Positions 34,580-42,857 are shown, numbered from the stretch's first letter. The stretch is DNA of 58,603 nucleotides from Betaproteobacteria bacterium (GCA_016194935.1 JACQAO010000054.1:1-58603), one strand, 5' to 3'. The notes: generated by a model from the letters alone, not told the origin. Numbers and translations: made by a program.

Positions 34580-35595
34580 GCGGCGAGTGTTTCCTCATAG
34601 ATCAAACGGTCGTTGGCGGCGACGGGATTGGCATAGCCGAGGAAGAATTCGTCGATTGCCGCCAATTGCGCGTCGACATTGTCGAGCTGGTTCATGGCAT
34701 GACGAAAATGCGCGGCGCCGATCAGCCCCTTGGTGTACCAGGAGATGTGCTTGCGAGCGATCCTGACGCCGGTCTGCTCGCCGTAGAAAACATACAGGTC
34801 GGCCAGATGACGGCGCAGAACCGCATGGATTTCAACGGCGCGCGGCGGCGCAAGTTCTTCGCCGCAAGCCAGGAAATGCTCGATTTCGCGGAAAATCCAC
34901 GGTCGCCCCTGCGCGGCGCGGCCGATCATGATGCCATCGGCTTGCGTGTAATCAAGCACGAACTTGGCTTTCTGCGGGGTAGTGATATCGCCATTGGCGA
35001 TCACCGGAATTTTTACTTGCGACTTGACCAGCGCGATGGTGTCGTACTCGGCGTTGCCCTGGTACTGGTCGGCGCGGGTGCGACCGTGGATGGCGATGGC
35101 GCGGATGCCGCTGTCCTCGGCGATGCGGGCGATGGTCGGGGCGTTGCGGTTATCGCGGTTCCAGCCGGTGCGAAACTTGAGCGTTACCGGCGTGCCAGGC
35201 ACCGCATCCACCACGGCCTGGAGAATCTTCGCCACCAGCGCCTCATCCTGCATCAGCGCCGAGCCGGCCATGACATTGCAGATTTTTTTAGCCGGGCAGC
35301 CCATGTTGATGTCGATCAACTGCGCGCCTTCGTCGACGTTGTACTGCGCCGCTTCCGCCATCATGCGTGGATCCGCGCCGGCGATCTGCACTGAAATCGG
35401 ATCCACTTCACCATCATGGTTGGCGCGGCGGCGCGTCTTGGCGCTGCCATAGAGCAGCGAGTTGGAAGTGACCATCTCGGAAACCGCCAGGCCCGCGCCG
35501 AGCTGCTTGCACAACTGACGAAACGGCCGATCCGTGACCCCGGCCATGGGTGCGACGAAAAGATTATTGCGGAGCTGAAAGCCGAGGAAGTTCAT
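34576..35595 (-). CDS. dusB: tRNA-dihydrouridine synthase B
   Basis: An FMN enzyme that reduces uridine in the D-loop of tRNA. 339 residues. Start LGFQLRNNLFVAPMAGVTDRPFR; SVQIAGADPRMMAEAAQ; DINMGCPAKKICN with the catalytic Cys; TLKFRTGWNRDNRNAPTIA; RAIAIHGRTRADQYQG; and VIANGDITTPQKAKFVL. It is the first gene of dusB-fis, probably continuing to purH. The 156-base gap before it shows no clear promoter to the eye. Confidence 0.97.
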   Translation of the reverse strand: MNFLGFQLRNNLFVAPMAGVTDRPFRQLCKQLGAGLAVSEMVTSNSLLYGSAKTRRRANHDGEVDPISVQIAGADPRMMAEAAQYNVDEGAQLIDINMGCPAKKICNVMAGSALMQDEALVAKILQAVVDAVPGTPVTLKFRTGWNRDNRNAPTIARIAEDSGIRAIAIHGRTRADQYQGNAEYDTIALVKSQVKIPVIANGDITTPQKAKFVLDYTQADGIMIGRAAQGRPWIFREIEHFLACGEELAPPRAVEIHAVLRRHLADLYVFYGEQTGVRIARKHISWYTKGLIGAAHFRHAMNQLDNVDAQLAAIDEFFLGYANPVAANDRLIYEETLAA

Positions 35596-35751
35596 GGCCG
35601 GGAGGGGTACGGGGAAGGCGCGAATTCTACCCCAGTCTGCCTAAAAAATGTGCAATGCAGAAGGCGCTTCTCCTCCTTTGCAAAGTGCACTGCGGCACAG
35701 CGGATACCAATCTGCTGACGGCTTGTTGAGGCAATTCCAGAGTGCCAAGTC

Positions 35752-36168
35752 TTATTCAGTTAGCCTGGCGCTGACCCGTTCCAGAAAGCCCTCAATCCGG
35801 ATAACCGCCCGGTTGTGAAAACCTTCGCTGATAATGTCTTTGTCATCTCTGCACCTGACTTTGAAGCGCAATCTGCGACCTTCAACCTCAAACAATTCTA
35901 CTTCGGAAGTCACTGTCATCCCGGCAGGTGTTGCCACGACATGACTCACATCTACATGCGTGCCGACGGAATGCTCGCCTTCTTCAAGATGCGCCTGGAT
36001 ACATTCAATGCAAGTAGCCTCGATGAACGCAACCAAATAGGCAGTCGCAAAAACAGGCGGCATATCGGAGAATGCCGGGAGACTGGAAGAGACGCGCGGT
36101 ACGGTCAGCGCATCCGTGACCGTAAGCGTTGCTGAGTGGCGGATGCCGGGTTCAAGAGTTGCTTTCAT
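35752..36168 (-). CDS. Thioesterase family protein (FlK-like hotdog fold)
   Basis: A 138-residue single-hotdog thioesterase. Seen: PRVSSSLPAFSDMPPVFATA, LVAFIEATCIECIQAHLEEGE, SVGTHVDVSHVVATPAGMTV, and FKVRCRDDKDIISEGFHNRAV. This is the pattern of fluoroacetyl-CoA thioesterase-like proteins. ATG 36168 was chosen because GGAG lies 6 bases upstream; a start nine codons earlier is possible. The physiological acyl-CoA is unknown. It stands alone on its strand. Confidence 0.85.
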   Translation of the reverse strand: MKATLEPGIRHSATLTVTDALTVPRVSSSLPAFSDMPPVFATAYLVAFIEATCIECIQAHLEEGEHSVGTHVDVSHVVATPAGMTVTSEVELFEVEGRRLRFKVRCRDDKDIISEGFHNRAVIRIEGFLERVSARLTE

Positions 36169-36253
36169 GGGCGCTCCAGTTGCTGAATAAGACAATAATG
36201 CCGGCGTACTTCAGCGTGTATGCTGGTTAGAACGGCGGACACCAAGGCGAGTT

Positions 36254-37222
36254 TCAAAGCTCACGGCTCCAGACTTGTCCTACCAGGTCGCGTCCGAAAC
36301 TGTGATGAGTCTCTTCTTCGATCAGGCTGAATCCTGCAGCCTCGTAGATGCGCCGCGCTGAGACCAGAATGTCGTTGGTCCACAAAACCATGCGACGATA
36401 TCCTTTGGCCTGCGCAAAACGGATGCATTCGTCTACCAGGCGGCGGCCAAGCCCCAGTCCGCGCGCTGATGGCTCCACATAGAGCAGGCGGAGCTTGGCG
36501 GTTTCATCATCTTGACGCATCAAGAATATCGATCCGATAATCTCGCCTTCGCGTTCCGCGACCCAGCAACGTTCCTTCCCAGGCAAAAATTCTTTTGCAA
36601 ATTTTCCGACAATCTCGGCAACCAAGGCTTCAAACGTCCAATCCCAGCCATATTCCTGCGCGTAGAGAGCACCGTGACGATGCGTAATCCAACCCAAATC
36701 GCCAGGCTCTGGATCCCGAAGAGTGAAAGTTCTGTCCGGCGGCGCCGATTTGAGGAGCCTCTCGATTTTCCGCATGGCGCCGACTAACTGGCGCCGCTCG
36801 CTGGCAGTCAGTTTTGATAACAACGCCGCCACTTCATTTGCCGAGGCTGAATTGAGCTTGGCGAATGTTGCCTTGCCCTTTCTGGTCAAGACGAGGTTAA
36901 GCTGCTTGGCGTTGTTTTTAGTAGGCAGGCGCGTCAGCAGGCCATTTTTCTCCAGTCCGGAAATGAGCCGGCTCAAGTATCCTGGATCAAGCGCCAGGCT
37001 CCGGCCCAAGGTGGCGGCAGATACTGCGTCTGCGGCTGGAGCGTTGGCGATTTCATACAGGATGCGTACTTCTGGCAGCGAGTACTCCGAAGCCAGCATT
37101 CGACCGTTCAACGCGCCAACCAGTTGCGTGTGAAACCGGTTGAACCGGCGTACGGCGGCGATTTGCTCGGTGGATGCGGGTGGCAGTGCGGTAGGTTTGT
37201 TCATATTGACATAGGCAATCAT
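36254..37222 (-). CDS. MarR-GNAT fusion (HTH regulator plus N-acetyltransferase)
   Basis: A 322-residue two-domain protein. N-terminal MarR winged helix (about 20-160): FNRFHTQLVGALNGRMLASE, LPEVRILYEIA, LGRSLALDPGYLSRLISGLE. C-terminal GNAT domain (about 165-322): RLLYVEPSARGLGLGRRLVD with the acetyl-CoA P-loop, GYRRMVLWTNDILVSARRIY and EAAGFSLIEEE. Such fusions are common and usually uncharacterised. A TGTTG-N7-CAACA palindrome touches its start, consistent with autoregulation. A start six codons later (ATG 37204) is possible. It is divergent from a PaaI-like gene. Confidence 0.92.
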   Translation of the reverse strand: MIAYVNMNKPTALPPASTEQIAAVRRFNRFHTQLVGALNGRMLASEYSLPEVRILYEIANAPAADAVSAATLGRSLALDPGYLSRLISGLEKNGLLTRLPTKNNAKQLNLVLTRKGKATFAKLNSASANEVAALLSKLTASERRQLVGAMRKIERLLKSAPPDRTFTLRDPEPGDLGWITHRHGALYAQEYGWDWTFEALVAEIVGKFAKEFLPGKERCWVAEREGEIIGSIFLMRQDDETAKLRLLYVEPSARGLGLGRRLVDECIRFAQAKGYRRMVLWTNDILVSARRIYEAAGFSLIEEETHHSFGRDLVGQVWSREL

Positions 37223-37223
37223 A

Positions 37224-37240
37224 TGTTGCTATAGTCAACA
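37224..37240. promoter_or_regulatory. MarR-type operator palindrome
   Basis: TGTTG-CTATAGT-CAACA, extended by ATA/TAT on each side, starting one base upstream of the MarR-GNAT start codon. A 17-base palindrome of this form is typical for MarR dimers. On the plus strand a TATAAT lies just after it at 37242-37247, so the site could control the PaaI-like gene too. Confidence 0.55.
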
Positions 37241-37273
37241 ATATAATCTGGCCGAGCCAAAATTGCAAGAGGT

Positions 37274-37696
37274 ATGAAGAAAATGGATATTGAAATGATC
37301 CAGCAGCAGATGTTCGATGCCGACACAGTGATGCGTGGTTTTGGAGCCAGGCTATTGTCGGCAGAACCTGGCAAGGCAACATTAGTTATGACGGTTCTGG
37401 ACAGCATGATGCAGGGTCATGGCACCTGCCACGGCGGCGTTCTTTTTGCGCTGGCAGACGCAGCTTTCGGGGTGGCCTGCAATACCGCGCGGTATCCGGC
37501 GGTTGCGCAGCATTGTTCCATCAGCTTCCTTCAGTCCGCAAAGCTTGGCGACGAGCTAAGCGTTACAGTAGAGCGCCGCTCCGAGAGCGGACGCACAGGC
37601 GTCTATGATGGTTCAATCGTCACAAAAACCGGCAACCTTATTGCAGAGTTTCGCGGCATCTCACGTAGCCTCCCGCTACGTAAGCCGGATAATTGA
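37274..37696 (+). CDS. PaaI-like hotdog thioesterase
   Basis: A 140-residue hydroxyphenylacetyl-CoA-type thioesterase. The motif GHGTCHGGVLFALADAAFG carries the conserved His-Gly-Gly and catalytic Asp of the PaaI family (about residues 48-66), followed by VAQHCSISFLQSAKLGDEL and DGSIVTKTGNLIAEFRG. AAGAGG precedes the ATG. No phenylacetate pathway genes are nearby, so the substrate is open. It is divergent from the MarR-GNAT gene, which may regulate it. Confidence 0.88.
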   Translation: MKKMDIEMIQQQMFDADTVMRGFGARLLSAEPGKATLVMTVLDSMMQGHGTCHGGVLFALADAAFGVACNTARYPAVAQHCSISFLQSAKLGDELSVTVERRSESGRTGVYDGSIVTKTGNLIAEFRGISRSLPLRKPDN

Positions 37697-37765
37697 TTCA
37701 TGCGAGTCCGCCCTGGCGGACGAGCTTGAAGCCGCCAATTCTCAAAGTCAGGAACGATACAGCCG

Positions 37766-38241
37766 CTACGGCGTTAGTAGTTTTTGCATTGGGAATTCAT
37801 AAAGCTCCGCCATAAGCAGAACCGGCGCCCCTGCACTTGTGTAGCCGCTGCGCTCGTAGAAATTCCTTGCGCTAAGCGTGCTCTCTAGTTGCACCGACTT
37901 GAGGCCACAGCGCAAGGCCTCGGCTTCAACGCGGACAGCATGGCCTTGCCGACGCCAAGGTGCTGTGCCTCCGGCAAAAGGTAACAAAGCCTGAGCGTAC
38001 CTGCTCGCGCCAGCAAGGCAAAACCGCAGACAGCTGCGTCGCGTACCGCAACCACTGCGTAGTTGCCGGGAGACAAAATCCACGTCCTGACATTCTCGCT
38101 GGTTTTGTTCTCAAGCCAAGCGTCGAGAATTTTTTCATCGTTCAAGTGATCCTCCACACACAACTCGCGGATCGAACGGCGCAGTACGTCGCACGCGGCT
38201 GCGGCGTCATGCGGAAGCGCTTGCCGGATTGTGATGTGCAT
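37766..38241 (-). pseudogene. Frameshifted GNAT acetyltransferase
   Basis: The first part reads MHITIRQALPHDAAAACDVL, then YAVVAVRDAAVCGFALLARA and YLLPEAQHLGVGKAMLSA, a normal GNAT N-terminus with acetyl-CoA loop. Near 37936 the frame must shift by one base to continue VEAEALRCGLKSVQLESTLS, then ARNFYERSGYTSAGAPVLLM. A single lost base between codons for Ser-Ala and Val-Glu explains it. Either a young pseudogene or a sequencing error; the rest of both halves is intact. Function if repaired: N-acetyltransferase of unknown substrate. Confidence 0.75.
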
Positions 38242-38326
38242 GATTTTGCGCTACGGCAACTGTAAGGAGAGAGTATGCATTCGCATGGCGAGGATTTCCA
38301 TAGTCGATTTTGACCCGAATCAGAAA

Positions 38327-38971
38327 TCAAGAACGTAACTTCAATGAAATCGGTTGTGAACGGCTACTGTCACTTGTTCCTGCCGCCAACATGGCGATGC
38401 AGGCCTCTCTGACCGACCATGCGTATTCTGTAGATACGCCCTGCTCTGTGGCCCAGGCTGCGACGAAACTTTTGTGCAGTTTCAGCTTCATTTCCGGGAG
38501 ATCATCAGGCGAGACGACATACTCAGCAAAGAGCGAGTCGAACGGCGAAGCGTCACCTGCCTGAAGGCCGCTGAAGTCGTAGCGACGATCGGCAATACTA
38601 AGGTAGCAATGCGCTTCCGGTATGTACTTCAATCCTGCTGTCCGCAAAACTTCGCCAACTCCAGGCGTGTTCGCCTCGGACATAGCATAGATACCAAGCA
38701 TCAGTTGGATGTCACGGCGCCCGCAGTCGCGCGCAACAGCTGCAAGCAACCGGTGTTTAGAACTGCACGTACCTCGCGCTTCTTTCAGCACTATGGCAGG
38801 ATCGTCGCTTGTGCTGGTGCGGCCAAAAGGTAGCGCATGTACATGCTGCGCAAGGCGCTCAAAGGACGTGAATTGTTGCGCGCGAACTACAACGCATAAC
38901 TCCGTGCCGCCGGTAAGTTCAAATCGTGGCGTCACACCTATCAGGTGATTAATAAGGCCAAGGGTTGGCAT
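38327..38971 (-). CDS. Uncharacterised protein with possible Cys-His-Asp triad
   Basis: A 214-residue protein of no family I can name. The stretch KEARGTCSSKHRLLAAVA (Cys69, His73), then EAHCYLSIADRRYDF (His121, Asp132) has the order and spacing of a transglutaminase-like Cys-His-Asp catalytic set; in that fold the Cys starts a helix, as here. No signal peptide or membrane helix. It lies between two frameshifted acetyltransferase genes. The enzymatic suggestion is inference only. Confidence 0.6.
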   Translation of the reverse strand: MPTLGLINHLIGVTPRFELTGGTELCVVVRAQQFTSFERLAQHVHALPFGRTSTSDDPAIVLKEARGTCSSKHRLLAAVARDCGRRDIQLMLGIYAMSEANTPGVGEVLRTAGLKYIPEAHCYLSIADRRYDFSGLQAGDASPFDSLFAEYVVSPDDLPEMKLKLHKSFVAAWATEQGVSTEYAWSVREACIAMLAAGTSDSSRSQPISLKLRS

Positions 38972-39016
38972 GATGGATGCCTGTAGCGGATAGGAGACGA
39001 TTGTTGATTGAGTACT

Positions 39017-39507
39017 TTAACCGGACACCGAAGCCATGATGACTACATCATCATACTTCCCGTCGAGGTAGCGCGCCTTGCGTTTAAGCCCTTCTTCGAC
39101 GAAGCCAAGGCGATGGTACAAGGCTATGGCGGCGGTGTTGCTGGCGTACACCGCCAACTCGATGCGCGTGACGCCGTTACTCAGTGCTTTTTGCATGGTT
39201 GATTCCAGGAGCGCTTTGCCAACGCCACGACGACGCCATTCCCGACCACTCCCATGCCCAGTACGCCTGTGTGACCGAACCCGGGTATGTCGCGCGGAAT
39301 GATGTCGCACCAGCCTATGACGGCCCCGTTGTCCAGTGCAACGAATTGCGCGTGATTGTTTTTGATGTTGCCGGAAACGAAATCCTCGGCCCATTCCATC
39401 GAGCGCGCTTCGATATGTCCGAGATAAATACGCTCACGAGCCACCACATCAAGCGCTGCGCGAAAGCCCGCTGTGTGTTCTATGGAAATGGGTACGATCT
39501 GAAACAC
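39017..39507 (-). pseudogene. Frameshifted GNAT acetyltransferase
   Basis: The first part, MFQIVPISIEHTAGFRAALD, FVALDNGAVIGWCDIIPRD and FGHTGVLGMGV, is a GNAT N-terminal half. The continuation, REWRRRGVGKALLESTMQKA then RIELAVYASNTAAIALYHRL and GFVEEGLKRKARYLDGKYDD, is in another frame; the two meet near 39235, in GTGGTCGGGAATGG, where one missing base (or two extra) breaks the frame. The repaired product would be about 163 residues, similar to RimI/phosphinothricin-type acetyltransferases. Pseudogene or sequencing error. Confidence 0.78.
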
Positions 39508-39588
39508 TGAACCACCTTGCGATGTGGGGATAGTTGAACGATGACTTCAAGCGAATAATTGGGAACGCCCCGCGTTTACTGAAATGCG

Positions 39589-39921
39589 TCATCCCACTTC
39601 CACGATCACCTGTCCGGACGCCAATAATGCCAAGGCGTCAGGGAAAGTTTTACCGAACACTGCCCGCAACCGTTGGTTGGTTACATTGCCGCAGGTCACC
39701 CATAGCAATTGGGGAGGCTGGCCATGACGGCTAACCAGTTCGACGAAATCGCTGTCTTTACTGATCACTACTGCCTGTGCCTGGCGCGCGGCTTGAAATA
39801 TCTCGATGTCGGGCGCGTTTCTTAGGCCAAGATCGCGCAGGGATATGGCATCAATTGCGTACTCTTTTGACAACCATTCCGCCAACAGAGGCGGCAACTG
39901 GGCGTCCACCCAGAATTTCAT
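39589..39921 (-). CDS. DUF5615 PIN-like toxin
   Basis: A 110-residue PIN-like protein starting MKFWVDAQLPPLLAEWLSKE, with RDLGLRNAPDIEIFQAAR and AVVISKDSDFVELVSRHG, then the strand PQLLWVTCGNVTNQRLR. These are the DUF5615 (Mut7-C/PIN-like) signatures; acidic residues Asp6, Asp38 and Asp56/58 could bind metal. It overlaps the DUF433 gene upstream by 4 bases, and DUF433-DUF5615 is a recognised toxin-antitoxin arrangement. Activity not proven. Confidence 0.88.
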   Translation of the reverse strand: MKFWVDAQLPPLLAEWLSKEYAIDAISLRDLGLRNAPDIEIFQAARQAQAVVISKDSDFVELVSRHGQPPQLLWVTCGNVTNQRLRAVFGKTFPDALALLASGQVIVEVG

Positions 39922-40145
39922 GCAGCAAGACGAACAATATCGCTGCGGCGGGCTGCAAATTGCAAGCTGGCTAGAATGTCTTCTCGTTCAAGGTCAGGGA
40001 AATCCGCCAGGATTTCTTCCATGCTCACGCCCTCGCCCATCATTTCGAGAATGTCGCTGACCCGAATGCGCATGCCGCGAATGCACGGCTTGCCACCACA
40101 TTTCCCGGGCTCCATGGTGATGCGATCAAGCAGGTTTGCATTCAT
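39918..40145 (-). CDS. DUF433 antitoxin
   Basis: A 75-residue protein. The DUF433 motif is clear: ITMEPGKCGGKPCIRGMRIR, then VSDILEMMGEGVSMEEILAD and FPDLEREDILASLQFAAR. It has a small winged-helix-like fold. ATG 40145 has AAGGAG 8 bases upstream. It is the first gene of the pair with the DUF5615 protein, which it is expected to neutralise and repress. Confidence 0.88.
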   Translation of the reverse strand: MNANLLDRITMEPGKCGGKPCIRGMRIRVSDILEMMGEGVSMEEILADFPDLEREDILASLQFAARRSDIVRLAA

Positions 40146-40228
40146 TGATCTGGCTCCTTGTTGCGTAGCAGGGATCATAAATCAAAACCGCAAAAGCAGG
40201 CAAAACAGTGGTCGACCTGGTTTCTTCG

Positions 40229-41476
40229 CTACCAGGCGCGCGCGCCGAACAGCATGCGCCGCGCGACGAAGGAGCGTGCCGGCGGCAGCAGGTCGAGGGC
40301 CAGCAGGGCGAGGCCGCGGGCGTGGCGCAGCAGCGGATCGTCGCTGCCGAAGAGGCGGATCAGGATGTCGGTGAAGCCTATCATGCTGCGTCGGTCCAAG
40401 CGCCGTGCGCGTGCGTAGCGCGCCAGCACCGCTGCATCGCCGGGGTCATTGGCGTGGGCGAGAGTGCGCGCCAGCTCCCAGGTGTCGCGCAGCGCCAGGT
40501 TGAAGCCTTGGCCGGCCACCGGGTGCAGGGTCTGCGCGGCGTTGCCGAGCCACACGGCGCGTGGGCCGATGGGGGATTTGCGGTAGCGCAGGGCGAGCGG
40601 GTAGAGGTGACGCGGCGAGACGGCGGTGAACTCCAGGCGGTCGCCGAAGTGGGCTTGCAGGTTCGACAGGAAAGCGGCATCGGGTAGGGCGGCGAGCGCT
40701 GCCGCGTCTTGCGCCGGGCAGATGTACACCACCGCCAGTTGCTGGCCGAAGGGCAGCAACGCGAGCGGGCCTCGCGGCGTGAAGCGTTCGTAGGCGAGGT
40801 TGCAATGCGGCGTTGCCGGGGGCAACGTCGTAGTGCAGAGCACGGCTTGCTGGCCGTAGTCGCGGGTCACAGTGGCGGCATCGTTGTTGTCGACAGCGCC
40901 CTCGGCGTAGATGACGAGAGGCGTCTGTGTTTCGCCGGTTGCTGTGTGCAGGCAGACGCTGCCGCTGGAAGGGGTGGCATGGCTGACACGGCAATTGTCA
41001 TGCAAGGAAATTCGCGCTGCCGTCAGCGCGTCGTCCAGCGCGGCGCTGACACTGGCAGCCGCCGCCACATAGCCGAGTGCCGGAACGCCTTGTTCCCGTG
41101 CGTTGAGCCGGGTGCGGCCAAAACTGCCGGGTTGCGAGACATGGATGGCGGTGATGGGCGTGGCGGCAATTTTTTTCCATACGCCCAGCCATTCGAGTAT
41201 TTGGTGCGAGCCGTGGGACAGCGCCAGGATGCGTTTGTCAGCGCGCGCCGCGCCGCGCGGCCTGGCGTCGAGGATTTGCGCGGCTACGCCGTGATGGCGC
41301 AGTGCCAAGGCCAGCGCCATCCCGGCAGGCCCGCCACCAACGATAGCGATGGGCAACAGCCCATCGCTATCGTTGGTGGGGCCACGTGCTGGTGAGCCTA
41401 CCCCCCGGCCCCCTTCCCGGAGAAGGGGGTGACTAATCTGGCTCGCTTCGCTCGCAGATTTTTCGGATTCAGCCAC
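40229..41476 (-). CDS. UbiH/UbiF-family FAD monooxygenase with an inserted N-terminus
   Basis: A 415-residue flavoprotein hydroxylase of ubiquinone synthesis (UbiH/VisC group). FAD motif IAIVGGGPAGMALALALRHH begins only at residue 43; later motifs are RAVWLGNAAQTLHPVAGQGFNLALRD and RRSMIGFTDILIRLF. The family normally starts within five residues of the FAD motif. The extra 38-40 residues are coded by a palindromic REP-like sequence and a reverse copy of the FAD-motif DNA. GTG 41476 overlaps the pepP stop and has AGGGG upstream; a TTG just before the FAD motif is the alternative. Which hydroxylation it performs is not decided by sequence. Confidence 0.85.
   Translation of the reverse strand: MAESEKSASEASQISHPLLREGGRGVGSPARGPTNDSDGLLPIAIVGGGPAGMALALALRHHGVAAQILDARPRGAARADKRILALSHGSHQILEWLGVWKKIAATPITAIHVSQPGSFGRTRLNAREQGVPALGYVAAAASVSAALDDALTAARISLHDNCRVSHATPSSGSVCLHTATGETQTPLVIYAEGAVDNNDAATVTRDYGQQAVLCTTTLPPATPHCNLAYERFTPRGPLALLPFGQQLAVVYICPAQDAAALAALPDAAFLSNLQAHFGDRLEFTAVSPRHLYPLALRYRKSPIGPRAVWLGNAAQTLHPVAGQGFNLALRDTWELARTLAHANDPGDAAVLARYARARRLDRRSMIGFTDILIRLFGSDDPLLRHARGLALLALDLLPPARSFVARRMLFGARAW
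41334..41379. repeat. Perfect 21-base inverted repeat inside ubiH
   Basis: Two 21-base arms, 41334-41354 and 41359-41379, are exact reverse complements around AACA; the arm at the FAD motif begins CCACCAACGATAGCG. The inner arm codes for the start of the FAD-binding strand (PIAIVGG); the outer arm is its mirror copy and codes for PTNDSDG in the ubiH frame. It would form a very stable hairpin at the 5' end of the ubiH message. Confidence 0.9.
41401..41430. repeat. REP-like hairpin CCCCCTTC-N5-GAAGGGGG
   Basis: CCCCCTTC at 41409-41416 and GAAGGGGG at 41422-41429 form an inverted repeat preceded by CCCCCCGG. Elements of this form are dispersed between genes in many proteobacteria. It lies inside the N-terminal extension of the ubiH frame, where it is translated as HPLLREGGRG. 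Confidence 0.65.
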
Positions 41477-42779
41477 GTTTCCCCTCGGCCATCAGTGCTT
41501 CAATATCGGCGACGGTTTTCGGCACTGCGTGGCTGATGATGTCGCAGCCGGCTGCGGTCACCAGCGCATCGTCTTCGATGCGTATGCCGATGTTGTGAAA
41601 GGCCGCCGGCACATCGTCGGCGGGGCGGATGTAGCAACCCGGCTCGACCGTCAACACCATGCCCGGCTGCAGCGAGTGCCATGTTTCGCCGTCCTTGTAG
41701 GGGCCGGCGTCATGCACGTCGAGACCGAGCCAGTGGCCGGTGCGGTGCATGTAGAAGCGCTTGTAGGTTTCCGATTCGATTACGCCGTCGAGCGAACCAT
41801 CCAGCAGCTTCAGATCCAGCATGCCTTGCGCCAATGTTTTGAGCGCGGCGTTGTGCGGGTCGATGAAAGTGGCGCCGGGTTTGATGGCGGCGATGGCGGC
41901 GCTTTGCGCGGCCAGCACCAGGTTGTAGATGTCGGCCTGCGGCCCGCTGAAACGACCGTTTACCGGAAAGGTGCGGGTGATGTCGGAGGCATAGTTGTCG
42001 AGTTCGCCGCCGGCGTCGATCAACAGTAAATCACCGTCCTTGAGCGGCTGGTCGTTCACCACGTAGTGCAGGATGCAGGCGTTCGCCCCGCCGGCGACGA
42101 TGCTGGTGTAGGCGGGCGATTGACAGCCGTGCACACGGAACTCGTGCAGCAGCTCGGCTTCGATCTCATATTCGAATCGCCCCGGTTGCGTGGTGCGCAT
42201 GGCGCGGCAATGCGCGCCTGCCGAGATGGCGGCGGCGCGGCGCATGGTGGCGATTTCGCTGGCGTCCTTGATCAGGCGCATGTTGTCGAGCGGGGCGCGC
42301 ACATCGCGGATCTCCGCCGGCGCCTGTTTGCCGGCGCGGGCCTGGGCGCGCACTGCGTTCAATGCTGCGGCGATCCGCGCATCCCAGGCGGCCTCGTGAC
42401 CCAGCGAGAACCATAGCACGGGTTGGTCGGCGAGCAATTCGGCGAGCTTGGCGTCGAGAGTCTTGATGGAATAGGCTTCGTCGAAACCAAAGGCTTCCCG
42501 CGCAGCATCCGGACCCCAGCGGAAGCCGTCCCAGATTTCCTTGTCGGCATCTTTGTCGCGGCAAAAAAGAATGCGTTTGGGCGATGCGCCCGCGATCAGC
42601 ACCAGCACCGCTTCGGACTCACCGAAACCCGACAGATAATAAAAATAGCTGTCGGCGCGGTAGGGGCGCTGCGAGTCGCGGTTGCGCAGCTGCTCGGCGG
42701 CGGTGGGGATGATGGCGATGCCTGCGCCCATGCGTTCGATCAGGCGGGTGCAGCGGGCGGAAAAAGGGGAAGTGTTCAT
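41469..42779 (-). CDS. pepP: Xaa-Pro aminopeptidase
   Basis: A 436-residue metallopeptidase removing N-terminal residues before proline. N-terminal domain RMGAGIAIIPTAAEQLRNRD, then the pita-bread catalytic domain with its metal ligands: LLIDAGGELDNYASDITRTF (two Asp), HRTGHWLGLDVHD (His), LTVEPGCYI (Glu) and IGIRIEDDALVT (Glu). The length matches E. coli PepP (441). pepP-ubiH is a conserved order also in E. coli. Its stop overlaps the ubiH GTG. No good ribosome-binding site precedes the ATG. Confidence 0.96.
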   Translation of the reverse strand: MNTSPFSARCTRLIERMGAGIAIIPTAAEQLRNRDSQRPYRADSYFYYLSGFGESEAVLVLIAGASPKRILFCRDKDADKEIWDGFRWGPDAAREAFGFDEAYSIKTLDAKLAELLADQPVLWFSLGHEAAWDARIAAALNAVRAQARAGKQAPAEIRDVRAPLDNMRLIKDASEIATMRRAAAISAGAHCRAMRTTQPGRFEYEIEAELLHEFRVHGCQSPAYTSIVAGGANACILHYVVNDQPLKDGDLLLIDAGGELDNYASDITRTFPVNGRFSGPQADIYNLVLAAQSAAIAAIKPGATFIDPHNAALKTLAQGMLDLKLLDGSLDGVIESETYKRFYMHRTGHWLGLDVHDAGPYKDGETWHSLQPGMVLTVEPGCYIRPADDVPAAFHNIGIRIEDDALVTAAGCDIISHAVPKTVADIEALMAEGKRG

Positions 42780-42795
42780 GTGCGATCCATAGGCT

Positions 42796-42857
42796 ATTCG
42801 GTTATTCGACTATTCGCGGCAAAGCCGCCTGGAGCCGGGCGCTGCGGCGCGGCGCCC
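42796..42857. repeat. Short ATTCG direct repeats and a GC hairpin before pepP
   Basis: Three ATTCG units with an 8-base period (42796-42816), then GGGCGC-N9-GCGCCC (42837-42857). They sit in the 220-base divergent gap between pepP and lptD. No function assigned; they may be part of promoter architecture or of a dispersed repeat. Confidence 0.5.

Noticed and set aside
37766..39507. Programmed frameshifting in the two GNAT genes
   Set aside because: No slippery heptamer or downstream structure is visible at either break, and GNAT genes are not known to use it; decay or sequencing error is simpler.
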